Positions 1-12,402 of a DNA stretch of 64,000 nucleotides are shown here, piece after piece; position 1 is the stretch's first letter; each line of letters begins with the position of its first letter. The stretch is from positions 16,073 to 80,072 of the forward strand of contig JALDNG010002883.1 of NCBI GenBank assembly GCA_024349245.1, given 5' to 3'. The notes beneath the pieces were generated by a model. That model was not told where the DNA came from. It was given only the letters and a program-made list of their open reading frames with translations, and did no database searches. Source of the stretch: Neodontobutis hainanensis. Taxonomy: Eukaryota; Chordata; Actinopteri; Gobiiformes; Odontobutidae. The translations under genes were made by a program, and so were the position numbers.

Positions 1-1917
1 AATGTAAGTCTACAATCTGTACTACTGCTCATCTATACTCTGTTCTAATGCTCGTCTACAGTCTGAACTACTGCAGCTCTACAGTCTATTCTAAAGCATG
101 TCTAGAGTGTTTTCTAATACTCATATACAGTCTGTTCTAATGCTTGTCTACAGTCTGTACTGCTGCATCTCTACAGTCTATTCTTCTGCACATTGTCAGT
201 CTGTTCTTCTGGACGTTTACAGTCTTTTCTAATTCTCATCTACAGTCTGTATTACTGCACCTCTACAGTCTGTTTAAAGCATGTTTAGAGTGTTTTCCAA
301 TACTCATATACAGTCTGTTCTAATGTTCGTCTACAGTCGGAACTACTGCACCTCTACATTTTGTTATAAAGCATATCTAGAGTGTTTTCTAATACTTATA
401 TAGAGTCTGTTCTACTGGACGTTTATAGCCTGTTCTAATGCTTGTCTATAGTCAGTTCTAAAGCCAATCTAGAGTCTGTACTACTGCTGCTCTGAAGTCT
501 GCTCAACTGCACGTGTACTGTCTGTTCACCTGCACCTCTACAGTCTGTTCTAATGCCAGTTTACAGTCTGTACTACTGCTCTACTACAGTCTCGTCCACT
601 GCACGTCTACAGTCTGTTTTATTGCACATCTACAGTCTCTTCTAATGTACATCTATTGTCTGTTCTAATGCAAGCTTACAGTCTGTAATACTGCTCATCT
701 ACAGTCTGTTCTACTGCACGTCTACAGTCTGTTCTAATGCACATCTACAGTCTGTTCTAATGTAAGTCTACAGTCTGTACTACTGCTCATCTACAGTCTG
801 TTCTACTACACGTGTACAGTCTCTACTACTGCACTTTTAAAGTCTGTTCTAATGCAAATCTATAGTCTGTTTTACTGCTCATCTACGGTCTGTTCTACTG
901 CAGGTCTACAGTCTGTTCTAATAAACGTCTACAGTCTGTTCTTCTGCACATCTACAGTCTGTTCTAACTGCACATCCACAGTCTGTTCTAATGTAAGTCT
1001 ACAATCTGTACTACTGCTCATCTATACTCTGTTCTAATGCTCGTCTACAGTCTGAACTACTGCAGCTCTACAGTCTATTCTAAAGCATGTCTAGAGTGTT
1101 TTCTAATACTCATATACAGTCTGTTCTAATGCTTGTCTACAGTCTGTACTGCTGCATCTCTACAGTCTATTCTTCTGCACATTGTCAGTCTGTTCTACTG
1201 GACGTTTACAGTCTTTTCTAATTCTCATCTACAGTCTGTATTACTGCACCTCTACAGTCTGTTCTAAAGCATGTTTAGAGTGTTTTCCAATACTCATATA
1301 CAGTCTGTTCTAATGTTCGTCTACAGTCGGAACTACTGCACCTCTACATTTTGTTATAAAGCATATCTAGAGTGTTTTCTAATACTTATATAGAGTCTGT
1401 TCTACTGGACGTTTATAGCCTGTTCTAATGCTTGTCTATAGTCAGTTCTAAAGCCAATCTAGAGTCTGTACTACTGCTGCTCTGAAGTCTGCTCAACTGC
1501 AAGTGTACTGTCTGTTCACCTGCAGCTCTACAGTCTGTTCTAATGCCAGTTTACAGTCTGTACCTCTGCTCTACTACAGTCTCGTCCACTGCACGTCTAC
1601 AGTCTGTTTTACTGCACATCTACAGTCTGTTCTAATGTACATCTATTGTCTGTTCTAATGCAAGCCTACAGTCTGTAATACTGCTCATCTACAGTCTGTT
1701 CTACTGCACGTCTACAGTCTGTTCTAATGCACATCTACAGTCTGTTCTAATGTAAGTCTACAGTCTGTACTACTGCTCATCTACAGTCTGTTCTACTACA
1801 TGTGTACAGTCTCTACTACTGCACTTTTAAAGTCTGTTCTAATGCAAATCTATAGTCTGTTTTACTGCTCATCTACGGTCTGTTCTACTGCAGGTCTACA
1901 GTCTGTTCTAATAAACT
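1..1917 (+). repeat. 23-bp satellite array with 989-bp higher-order repeat
   Basis: Tandem 23-bp monomers made of TCTACAGTCTGTTCT followed by eight variable bases such as ACTGCACG or AATGCTCG. The block from 1 to about 927 is repeated almost base for base from 990 to 1917. The offset is about 989 bp, which is 43 monomers. Differences between the two copies are single substitutions or 1-bp indels. Open frames here are a by-product of the repeat: 23 is not a multiple of 3, so three monomers give a 23-residue peptide cycle. I do not regard them as genes. Confidence 0.95.
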
Positions 1918-3853
1918 TGTAGCAGATCAGCCTCCAGAACGCCACACGGATTATAACATTTGTTTAATCACTTACAGACCTCCAAACTGTTTCACTAAGG
2001 GTCTTCAAGATTAACAACTGTTGTTTCACCATCGGCCTCCAGAGACAGGCCGTGGATGTAAATCTTGAGAAGAAGACATGCTAACCCGTTTTCTTTTAGA
2101 TAAAAGGACACCAACGTGTTTTGCCAAGGACAGGAAACTTATTAATGACTTATAAGAATTGGAACTTCGTTCTACCCAGCACCGTGTCAAAGGTGACACA
2201 TGGAACATCACAGACTGCTAGGCGCCATGTCCAAAAGCCGTAAATCCTGTAGATAAGGTGTCCATCCAGCTTTCTCGAGAACACTTTATTCTAATCCTGA
2301 TTGACAGTTGAAAATGTCTTTGATCATAGTCGTTTGGGCATGGTCAAACACTAACCCCTTTTGGTTTAACTGGACAAATGACTCTGCACTCAAGAAGGAC
2401 ATTTGGTGTTATTTCATTAAAGGACATTTTGTTATTTTATTACTTAGAAAGATTGTGAATGTACTAACAATTATACTGTTTGTTTCCAGGATGCAGAGTT
2501 TTACAAGTCAACTAATTCCTTCCATTCCTACAGAGTTACGTTTTATGTTAATAAAATGTAATGAATATATGTTTTTATAATAAGTCTGACAAATGTTTCT
2601 TTGCATAATCCTGCAAGTACGAATGTGTTTGTGTGTTTTACGAAAACCAAGGAAAATAGGGTGAAACAAAGGAATGTTTAAGACTTAGTTTAAACATTTA
2701 AACTCCCCAAAGCAATGCCTTCCTCCGTAAGACACACCCGTCCAAAAGTGTTAAAAGTGACCGCTGGTCAAAAACACGCTCTCTCTGCACTACTCTCCGT
2801 CTCCTCTTCACTTCGCACTGGACCTCTTGTCCGTTCAGGGCCGTAGGCCCTCGAACCTCTGACAAGCTCCGGACCTCGTGTAACGAGTAAATTTTCTTTG
2901 TACTTTAAAGCCTGCAAGTTTAGCTTGCGCGATAAAGTTTCCTTCACACAGCTGTTCAAAGTAGCTTACTTCCTGCCAGCCTGCCAACAAAGGAAGTTGC
3001 CTCGCTTTTATTTTTGAAGATTTCCTGCCTGCTAAAGAGTTAGCTTGACTAAAATCAAACTTTCTCGAGCAAGTTTAAGCCAGCAACACAGCCGCTAAAC
3101 CTTCTCCAGTGGACTTCGCAATAACTTTGAAAGACTCAATTTTACTCGGTGTCGGCGCTGATGCTAAAAGGCTTGGCTAGTTGTGACAGTAACGAGGCGC
3201 TTTTTGAATCTCCGGGCCCACGGCAGCCCCTCTGGAGAGTGGAAACAGCAGGCCATCCTGGAGGCGACAAGCGTCATCGTTTGCGACAGGGTTCGGACAA
3301 CCTCTAGACCTCTCATCGCTAAGATCTGAGACCAATCACGACCCCAGGGTGAGTCTAAACGTTAGTTACACAAGTTTGGCGTCTAACTGTCTAAACATAA
3401 CAGCCTTGGCCTCAGAAACCGTCATCGAACCCCTTTAAATGCTCCGTAACAGCCCCTCATCTAATAATAGAGTTAATAATCATTAGGCATACTTTCTTTT
3501 GTTTCACAAAATCCTCTGAAAGTAAAGTGTTTTATCGTTATTTGAATTACCCATTCATGTGTCAATAATTATCCCTTTGTGTCATTTCCCTGTTATTATT
3601 AACTGTTTAAATTTTTATAATCTTTAATAAAACCCCATAAAGACATTTACTGTTTCAATGTTTAATTCATTAATTTTCAAAACGAAGAATTTACTTCCTT
3701 TAGATTAATGAGACTAGACTAAACAGTTTCTCTGGATCTGTTCAAAACTAGAGTGGTGAAAGAAATTAAAATTTTGATAAGCAAAATATTAATTATTAAT
3801 TTTCATAATTAATATTCATATTAATTATTCATTAATAAGACCATATTCCTACA
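1918..3853 (+). mobile_element. Solo LTR of an endogenous retrovirus (copy A)
   Basis: Starts TGTAGCAGATC and ends CCTACA (TG...CA), breaking the 23-bp array on both sides. It has a polyadenylation signal AATAAA at 3626-3631 and an AT-rich U5 hairpin near its 3' end. About 1.94 kb long. The copy at 22273 is flanked by GTCT on both sides, which suggests a 4-bp target duplication. Here the left flank reads AACT, probably after a small deletion. No internal retroviral region follows, so this is a solo LTR left by LTR-LTR recombination. It has no coding potential that I trust; a 63-codon antisense frame is shared with the other copy only by descent. Confidence 0.88.
3626..3631 (+). promoter_or_regulatory. 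LTR polyadenylation signal
   Basis: AATAAA in the context TCTTTAATAAAACCCCATAAAG. The same context is conserved in the other LTRs: + strand at 17948-17953 and 22031-22036, and minus strand at 36752-36757 and 50665-50670. It fixes LTR orientation and places the R/U5 boundary just downstream. Confidence 0.75.
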
Positions 3854-4185
3854 GTCTACAGTCTGTTCTTCTGCACATCTACAGTCTGTTCTAACTGCAC
3901 ATCCACAGTCTGTTCTAATGTAAGTCTACAATCTGTACTACTGCTCATCTATACTCTGTTCTACTGCACGTCTACAGTCTGTTCTTATAAACGTCTACAG
4001 TCTGTTATACTACACATCTACAGTCTCTACTACTGCACTTCTAAAGTCTGTTCTAATGCACATCTACAGTCTGTTCTAATGCTCGTCTACAGTCTGTACT
4101 ACTGCATCTCTAGAGTCTATTCTTCTGCACATTGTCAGTCTCTTCTACTGGACGTTTACAGTCTGTTCTAATGCTCGTCTACAGT
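3854..4185 (+). repeat. 23-bp satellite array, short plus-oriented block
   Basis: Resumes right after the solo LTR with GTCTACAGTCTG. It runs to an orientation switch centred at about 4185. The matching block in copy B is 24205-24535, with few differences. Confidence 0.93.
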
Positions 4186-4208
4186 CTTTACATGAGCATT
4201 AGAACAGA
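4161..4208. repeat. Inverted-repeat junction where the satellite switches strand
   Basis: The 18-nt left arm at 4161-4178 pairs with 4191-4208 with one mismatch, around a 12-nt spacer. Everything to the left reads TCTGTTCT and everything to the right reads AGAACAGA. The homologous junction at 24509-24563 has 21-bp perfect arms. Confidence 0.85.
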
Positions 4209-6502
4209 CTGTACATGAATATTAGAAAAGACTGTAGACATGCTTTAGAACAGAGTGTAGAGGTCCAGTAGTACAGACTCTAGACGACCATTAGAACAAA
4301 CTGTAGATGTGCAGTAGAGACTTTAGAAGTACAGTAGTACAGAAAGTTGACTTATTAAAGTTGAATTATTAAAAGAGATTGTAGGCGTGCAGTAGAACAG
4401 ACTCTAGACAATTATTAGAACAGACTGTAGACATCCAGTAGAACAGACTGTAGATGTGCATTAGAGGAGACAGTAGGCGTTTATTAAAACAGACTATAGT
4501 CGTGCAGTAGAACAGACTGTAGAAGTACAATAGAACAGAATGTAGAGGTGCAGTTGAAGAGACTGTAGACATGCAGTTGAACATACTTCAGAGCAGCAGT
4601 AATACAGACTCTAGATTGGCTTTAGAACAGACTGTAGACGTGCATTAGAACAGACTGTAAACGTCCAGTAGAACAGACTGACAATGTGCAGAAGAATAGA
4701 CTGTAGAGATGCACTAGTACAGACTGTAACGCGCATTAGAACAGACTGTATATGAGTATTAGAAAACACTCTAGACATGCTTTAGAACAGACTGTAGAGG
4801 TGCAGTAGTTCAGACTATAGACTAGCATTAGAACAGACTATATATGAGTATTAGAAAATACTCTAGACATGCTTTAGAACAGACTGTAGAGGTGCAGTTG
4901 TTCAGACTATGACGAGCATTAGAACATACTGTAGATGTGCAGTAGAAGAGACTGTAGAGCTGCAGTATTATAGACTGTCGACAATTATTAGAAAGGACTG
5001 TAGACGTGCAGTAGAACGGACTGTAGACAATTATTAGAACAGACTGTAGACTTGCAGTAGAACAGACTGATGATGCTGCAGAAGAATAGACTTTAAAGGT
5101 GCATTACTACAGACTGTACACGAGAAATAGAACAGACTGTATATGAGTATTAGAATAGACTGTAGACATGATTTTAGAACAGACTGTAGAGGTGCAGTAG
5201 TACAGACTCTAGACAAGTAGTAGTTCAGACTGTCGACTTGCATTAGAACAGACTGTAGATGTGCATTAGAACAGACTGTAGATGTACAATAGAACAGACT
5301 GTAGAGGTGCAGTTCAACAGACTGTAGACGTGCAGTTGAACAGTCTTCAGAGCAGCAGTAGTACAGACTCTAGATTGGCTGTAGAACAGACTGTAGACGA
5401 TCATTAGAATAGACTGTAAACGTCTAGTAGAACAGACTGTCAATGTGCAGAATAATAGATTCTAGAGGTGCAGTAGTACAGACTGTAGATGAGCATTAGA
5501 TCAGACTGTATATGAGTATTAGAAAACACTGTAGACATGCTTTAGAACAGACTGTAGAGGTCTAGTTGTACAAACTGTAGACGAGCATTAGAACAGACTG
5601 TAGAGGAATAGTACAACAAACTGTAGAGGTCGAGTAGTAAAGACTGTTATTGGGTAATAGAACAGGCGATATTCGAGCAATAGAACAGACTATAGATGTG
5701 CAGTAGTATACACTGTAAGAAGCAGTAGTACAGAATGTAGACAATTATTAGAACAGACAGAAGGCGTGCAGTAGAAAAGACTGTAGACGAGCATTAGAAC
5801 AGACTGTAAAGCGTGCAGTAGAACAGACTGACGATGTGCAGAAGAATAGACTGTAGTGGTGCAGTAGTACAGACTGTAGATGAGCATTAGAACAGACTGT
5901 ATATGAGTATTAGAAAACACTGTAGACATGCTTTACAACAGACTGTAGAGGTGCAGTAGTTGACTGTAGATGAGCATTAGAACAGACTATATATGAGTAT
6001 TAGAAAACACTAATAGAAATGCTTTACAACAGACTGTAGAGGTGCAGTAGAACAGACTGTAGACGTGCAGTAGAACAGACTGTAGTTGAGCAGTAGTACA
6101 TACTGTATACTTGCATAGGAACAGACTGTAAATGTGCATTAGAAGAGACTGTAGATGTGCAGTAAAACAGACTGTAGACTTGCAATAGAGCAGACTGAAG
6201 ACGTGCAGTAGAACAGACTTAAGATGCGCTGTAGAACAGACTGTAAACATGCAGTAGAACAGACTGTAGAAATGCATTAGAAAAGACTGTAGATGTGCAT
6301 TAGAACAGACTGTAGATGTGCAGTAAAACAGACCGTAGTTATGCAGTAGAACAGACTGCATTAGAGCAATAGTACAGACTGTAAACTGGCATTACAACAG
6401 ACTGTAGAGGTGCAGTTGTACAGACTGTAGATGTGCAGTAAAACAAACTGTAGATGAGCAGTAGTACAGAATGTAGACTTGCATTAGAACAGACTGTAGA
6501 TG
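4186..6502 (-). repeat. 23-bp satellite array, minus-oriented block
   Basis: The same monomer reads on the minus strand (AGAACAGACTGTAGA). Variants include CTTTAGAACAGA, ATTATTAGAACAG and CAGTAGTACAGA. Open frames of 60 to 124 codons on the minus strand encode the repeating YSLFYCTSTVCS-type peptide cycle and have no independent support as genes. Confidence 0.94.
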
Positions 6503-7196
6503 TCAAGTTCTGTGTGTTTTTAACTGACTACAGCTCTGCCCAAACTTGAAAACTGCTTTATCTCTGATGAATGCAAAGGACAACTCAAAACTGTTCTTTC
6601 TTTTTCTTTTTTTCCTAAAGATGATCGGGTGGAACAGAATAGGTTGATAGCCTTTAAAATACACAAACCAAAGCAGAAATTAGTTGCAAATAAATCACAA
6701 ATAACTCAATACCACTACCTCAAATAGTAAATGTCAAACCAAACAGTCATTTTAATTAACCTATGGTCTCTAATTAAACTTATATAATTTAAACAATACA
6801 CATGCTTAGAGTAATGTTCACATAAAGTATTCACTATTTGATTTAAATTGGACATTACAACCAAGAAAACAAAATCATACAAAAGTCTTAACTCAACACA
6901 AACAAACACACAGTCCACTTTTGTCCTACCAGTTGTGTCCTTGGATAATCAGGAGCTGTGGTCAAAGTTTCTTTTCCTCAGGAACAAGTGAGATGGCCAA
7001 CTGAGCTTTTACCAAACATTTCAACTGCCATGCACTCTGTGTGTGCGCTGGTAATTATGGTCCCAAGAGCACTTCCTGGAAGTTGGTTCCATAACCTTTT
7101 GATGCGTGGTTGCCCCTGCAGTTTGGGAGTGCTCTTAGTAATTTGAGTAAAAATAGGCTGAGTGCTCAGGACAACTTGTACCTTGAATTGACATAA
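6503..7196. other. Unidentified ~0.7-kb non-satellite block (copy A)
   Basis: Non-repetitive DNA inside the minus-oriented array, starting TGTCAAGTTCTG and ending GAATTGACATAACAG. The termini are weakly inverted (TGTCAAGTTC against TGTCAATTCA on the other strand), and GTAGATG lies on both sides, so it may be a small non-autonomous transposon. An alternative is a captured host fragment. One minus-strand frame through its right part reads like the end of a coding region (basic, Q/L/P-rich, ending EEKKL then stop). On the + strand a pyrimidine run ending CCTAAAG resembles a 3' splice site. I do not recognise it. The second copy is at 28153-28848, nearly identical. Confidence 0.6.
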
Positions 7197-8212
7197 CAGT
7201 AGATGTGCAGTAAAACAGACTGTAACGTGCAGTAGAACAGACTGCAGTAGAGCAGAGGTACAGACTGTAAACTGGCATTAGAACAGACTGTTGAGATGCA
7301 GTTGAACAGACAGTAGACGTGCAGTTGAACAGACTGTAGATGTGCATTGGAACAGACTGTAGGCGTACAATAGAACAGACTGTAGGCAGCAGTAGAACAC
7401 ACTAAAGACCTGCATTAGAACAGGCGGTGGGCGAGCATTAGAACAGACTGTAAAGTCCAGTAGAACAGACTAACAATTAGAACAGATTGTAGATGTGCAG
7501 AAAAACAGACTGTAGACGTGCAGTAAAATAAACTGCAGTAGAGCAGTAGTAAAGACTGTAAACTGGCATTAGAACAGACTGTAGACATGCAGTAGAACAG
7601 ACTGTAGATGTGCAGTAGAACAAACTGTTGAGGTGCAGTAATACAGACTGCGAGCATTATACAGACTGTAGAAGTGCAGTAGTACAGACTGTAGATGTGC
7701 AGTAGAACAGAATGTAGACGTTTATTAGAACAGACTGTATACCTGCAGTCGGACAGACTGTAGATGTGCTTTAGAAAAGACTGTAGACGTTTATTAAAAA
7801 TAGACTATAGTCGTGCAGTAGAACAGACTGTAGACGTGCAATAGAACAGACTGTAGAGGTGCATTAGAACAGACTGTAGATGTGCATTAGAAGAGACTGT
7901 AGACAATTATTAAAATAGACAATAGTTGTGCAGTAGAACAGACTGTAGACAAGCATTAGAAATTACTGTAAACGTCCAGTAGAACAGACAATGTGCAGAA
8001 GAATAGACTCTAGAGGTGCATTACTACAGACTGTAGATGAGCATTAGAACATACTCTAGTATTAGAAAACACTGTAGAAATGCTTTAGAACAGACTGTAG
8101 AGATGCAGTTGTATAGATTGTAGACAAGCATTAAAACAGACTGTAGAAGTGCAGTACTTCAGACTGTAGATGTGCAGTAGAAAAGACTATTGAGGTGCAG
8201 TAGTACAGAATG
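7197..8212 (-). repeat. 23-bp satellite array, minus-oriented block
   Basis: Resumes with GTAGATGTGCAGTAAAACAG after the unidentified block and runs to the strand switch at 8209-8220. Its counterpart in copy B is 28849-29891. Confidence 0.93.
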
Positions 8213-8220
8213 TCGACATT
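8209..8220. repeat. Palindromic strand-switch junction of the satellite
   Basis: AATGTCGACATT is a perfect 12-bp palindrome at the point where the array turns from minus to plus orientation. It is followed by TATTATTGCCC, which does not fit the monomer. The identical junction stands at 29888-29899, so the inversion predates the segmental duplication. Confidence 0.8.
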
Positions 8221-11200
8221 TATTATTGCCCTTCTACTGTCTCTTCTAATGCTCGTCTACTGTCTGTATTACTGCACCTCTACAGTCTGTACTAAAGCAC
8301 ATCTACAGTCTGTTCTAATGCTCGTCCACAGTCTATTCTTATGCAGGTCTTTAGTCTTTACTAATGCACTTCTACAGTCTGTTCTAATGGACGCCTACAT
8401 TCTGTTCTAATGCTCATCTACAGTCTGTTCTATTGTATGTCTACAGTCTTTTCTACTGCACATCAACAGTCTGTTCTAATGCTCATCTACAGTCTGTACA
8501 ACTGCACCTCTACAGTCTGTTCTACTGCATGTCTACAGTCTGATCTAATGCCATTTTACAGTCTGTACTATTGCTCTACTGCACTCTATTCTACTGCATG
8601 TCTACAGTCATTTTTACTGCACATCTACAATCTGTTCTAATTGTCAGTCTGTTCTACAATCTACAGTCTGTACTAATTCTGCTCTGAAGTCTGTTCAACT
8701 GCACGTCTACAGTCTGTTCAACTGCACCTCTACAGTCTGTACTACTGCACTTCTACAGTCTGTTCTAATGCTCGTCTACAGTCTGTATTACTGCACCTCT
8801 ACAGTCTGTTATAAATGCATGTCTACAGTGTTTTCTAAAACTCATATACAGTCTGTTCATTTGCTCATCTACAGTCTGTACTACTGTAGCTCTAGAGTCT
8901 ATTCTTTTGCACATTGTCAGTTTGTTCTACAGGACGTTTACAGTCATTTCTATTGCTCGTTTACAGTCTGTTCTAAGGTAATTCTAGAGTCTGTACTACT
9001 GCTGCTCTTATTTCTGTTCACCTGCACATCTACAGTCTGTTTTACTGCATATCTACAATCTGTTCTAATTGTCAGTCTGTTCTACTGGACGTTTACAGCC
9101 TGTTCTAAAGCTCATCTACAGTCTGTTCTAAAGCCAATCTAAAGTCTGTACTACTGCTGCTCTGACATCTGTTCAAATGCACATCTATAGTCTGTTCAAC
9201 TGCACGTCTACAGTCTGTTCTAATGCACATCTACAGTCTGTTCTAATGCAAGTCTACAGTCTGTACTACTGCTCATCTACAGTCTGTTCTATTGCACGTC
9301 TACAGTCTGTTCTGATAAACGTCTACAGTCTGTTCTACTACACATCTACAGTCTGTACAACTGCTCTACTGCAGTCTATTCTACTGCACTTCTACAGTCT
9401 GTTCTACTGCACGACTATAGTCTGTATTAATAAATGTCTACAGTCTTTTCTAATGCACATCTACAGTGTGTGCTTGTGGAAGTCTACAGTCTGTTCTAAT
9501 AATTGTCTAGATTCTGTTCTACTGCACGCCTACAGTCACTTCTAATAATAGTCAACATTCTGTACCAGAGCACCTCTACAGTCTCTTCTACTGCACATCT
9601 ACAGTTTGTTCTAGTGGTCGTCTACAGTCTGTACTACTTCACCTCTACAGTCTGTTGTAAAGCATGTCTACAGTCTTTTCTAATACTAATGTACAGTCTG
9701 TTCTAATGCTCCTGTAAAGTCTTAACAACTGCACCTCTACAGTATTATTCTGCACATCGTCAGTCTTTTCTAATGCACATCTACAGTCTGTTCTAATGGA
9801 CAACTACAGTCTGTTCTAATGCACATCTATAGTCTTTTCTAATGCTCGTCCACAGTCTGTTCTAATGCAGGTCTTTAGTCTGTACTATTGCACATCTACA
9901 GTCTGTTCTACTAGACGTATACAGTCTGTTCTAATGCTCGTCTACAGTCTGTTCTATTGTACGTCTACAGTCTCTTATAATGCTACTTTACAGTCTGTAT
10001 CTCTGCTCTACGCATTTTGGTCTACTGCACGTCTACAGTCTTTTTATAAACGTCTATAGTCTATTCTACTGCATTTCTACAGTCATTACTACTGTACTTC
10101 TAAAGTCTATTCTAATGCTCATCAACAGTCTGTTCTAATGCAAGTCTACAGTCTGTGCTACTGCTAATCTACAGTCTGTACTACTGCACTTCTACAGTCT
10201 GTTCTAATGCTCGTCTAAAGTCTGTATTACTGCACGTCTACAGTCATTTCAACTACACCTCAACAGTCTGTTCTAATGCCAGTTTACATTCTTTACCTCT
10301 GCTCTACTGCAGTCTGTTCTACTGCACGTCTACAGTCTGTTCTACTGCTGCTCTGAAGTCTGTTCAACTGCATGTCTGTAGTCTGTTCAACTGCACCTAC
10401 GTCTGTTCTATTGTATGTCTACATTCTGTTCTAATGCACATCTACAGTCTGTTCTAATGCAAGTCTACAGTCTGTACTACTGCTCGTGTACAGTCTGTAC
10501 TATTGCACCTCTACAGTCTGTTCTAAAGTATGTCTACAGTCTATTCTAATACTCATACACAGTCTGTTCTAATGCTCGTCTACAGTCTCTACTATCGGAC
10601 ATTTAAATTCTATTCTTCTGCAGCATCATTAGTCTGTTTTACTGGACATCTACATTCTGTTCTATACACGTATATAGTCTCTTCAAATACTCGTCCACAG
10701 TCTGTTCTAATGCAGTCTGTACTACTGCACATCTATAGTCTGTTCTATTGCTCGAATACAGTCTGTTCTAATGCCCAATAAAAGTCTTTACTACTCCACC
10801 TCTACAGTTTGTTCTACTTCTCCTCTACAGTCTGTTCTACTGCAAGTCTACATTCTGTTCTACTGCACATCTACAGTCTGTTCTAATGCACATCTACAGT
10901 CTGTTCAACTGCAAGTCCACTGTCTCTTCTACTGCTCTTCTACAGTCTGTTCTACTGCACGACTCTAGTCTGTTCTACTGGGCGTCTACAGTCAGTTCTA
11001 AAGCCAATCTAGAGTCTGTACTACTGCTGCTCTGAAGTCTGTTTAACTGCAAGTCTACAGTCTTTTCAACTGCACTTCTACAGTCTGTTCTAATGCCATT
11101 TTACAGTCTGTACCTCTGCTCTACTGCAGTCTGTTCTATTGCACTTCTACAGTCTTTTTACTGCACATCTACAGTCTGTTCTAATGCACATCTACAGTCT

Positions 11201-12068
11201 GTTCTAATGCAAGTCTACAGTCTTTACTACTGCTCATCTACGGTCTGTTCTACTGCAGGTATAAAATCTCTTCTAATAAATGTCTACAGTCTGTTCTACT
11301 GCACATCTACAGTCCGTAATACTGCACTTCTACAGACTGTTCTAATGCTCGTCTACAGTCTGTATTACTGCACCTCTACAGTTTGTTCCAAAGCATGTCT
11401 AGAGTGTTTTCTTATACTCAAATACAGTCTGTTCTAATGCTCGTCTACAGTCTGTTAAACTGCACCTCTACAGTCTGTTCTAAAGCATGTCTATAGTGTT
11501 TTCTAATTCAAATATACAGTTTGTTCTAATGCTCGTCTACAGTCTGAACTACTGCTCTTCTACAGTCTGTTCTAAAGCATGTCTACAGTGTTTTCTAATA
11601 CTCATATACAGTCTGTTCTAATGCTCATGTACAGTCTGTAGTACTGCACCTAGTCTATTCTTCTGCACATTGTCAGTCTGTTTTACTGGATGTTTACAGT
11701 CATTTCTAATGCAAGTCTACAGTCTGTACTACTGCTTATCTACAGTCTGTTCTAATGCCAGTTTACAGTCTGTACTTCTGCTCTACTGCAGTCTGTTCTA
11801 CTGCACGTCTACAGTCTGTTTTACTGCTCATATACAGTCTGTTCTAATGCACATCTACAGTCTGTTCTAATGCAAGTCTACATTCTGTACTACTGCTCAC
11901 CTACAGTCTGTTCTGATAAACTTCTACAGTCTGTTCTACTGCATATATACAGTCTCTACTACTGCACTTTTAAAGTCTGTTCTAATGCACATCTACAGTC
12001 TGTTCTAATGCAAGTCTAAAGTTTGTACTACTGCTCATCTACGGTCTGTTCTACTGCAGGTCTACAGT
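8213..12068 (+). repeat. 23-bp satellite array, plus-oriented block
   Basis: Long run of plus-oriented monomers, ended by a SINE. Its counterpart is 29892-33803 plus 53218-53782, where a LINE has been inserted. A further partial copy of its first ~1 kb appears at about 61,650-62,730. Monomer variants alternate TGTTCTAATGC, TGTACTACTGC and TTCTAAAGCATG. There is no gene here; open frames up to 124 codons are repeat-derived. Confidence 0.94.
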
Positions 12069-12402
12069 TAATGGATTGGATTTATATTGCGCTTTTCTCC
12101 CAAGGGACCAAGGGACTCAAAGCGCCCACAAGCCGTCCATTATTCATTCATACACAGTCACACAAAGGTGATGGTAACTACAACTGTAGCCACAATGCCC
12201 TGGGGCAGACTGACAGCCTAAGGCCTCTTTGACCATCACCACATACATTCACTGAACATTCTTAAACATTCATACGAGGCAAGGTGGGTTAAGTGTCTTG
12301 CCCAAGGACACAACGACAGTTTGAATTGTGGGAGGCGGGAATCGAACACACTACCTTCCGGTTGAAAGGCGACCGCTCTACCACTGAGCCACTGACGCCC
12401 TA
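12069..12402 (-). mobile_element. tRNA-derived SINE with L2-like tail (copy A)
   Basis: On the minus strand it has an A box (TGGCTCAGTGGTAGAG, 12376-12391) and a B box (GTTCGATTCC, 12338-12347) with tRNA spacing, then a body, then a tail GAAAAGCGCAATATAAATCC like the 3' end of L2-type LINEs. TACAGT lies on both sides (12063-12068 and 12403-12408) and is a likely target duplication. A + strand 69-codon frame crosses it and is not a gene. It shares its site with the copy at 53783-54140, so it was present before the duplication. Confidence 0.85.

Noticed and set aside
852..1037. Open frames of 60-136 codons throughout the 23-bp arrays on either strand (for example 852-1037, 5987-6361, 8768-9142, 14817-15227, 62604-63230)
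   Set aside because: All translate the same 23-residue cycle (YSLFYCTSTVCS...), because three 23-bp monomers equal 69 bp and most variants lack stops. Starts fall at ATG in monomer variants. There is no conservation beyond the repeat and no gene context.
2768..2959. 63-codon antisense frame in the solo LTR, repeated at 23111-23302
   Set aside because: Shared only because the two LTRs are duplicates. No domain, antisense to the LTR, and not conserved in the other LTR subfamily.
1..8212. CRISPR-like array of regular repeats
   Set aside because: Monomers are contiguous and diverged, with no unique spacers of constant length. The LINE, SINE and LTR context is that of a vertebrate genome.
12338..12391. 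tRNA gene on the minus strand
   Set aside because: A and B boxes are present, but the sequence continues into a SINE body and L2-like tail and is duplicated with it. I could not make a sound cloverleaf, so it is a SINE head.
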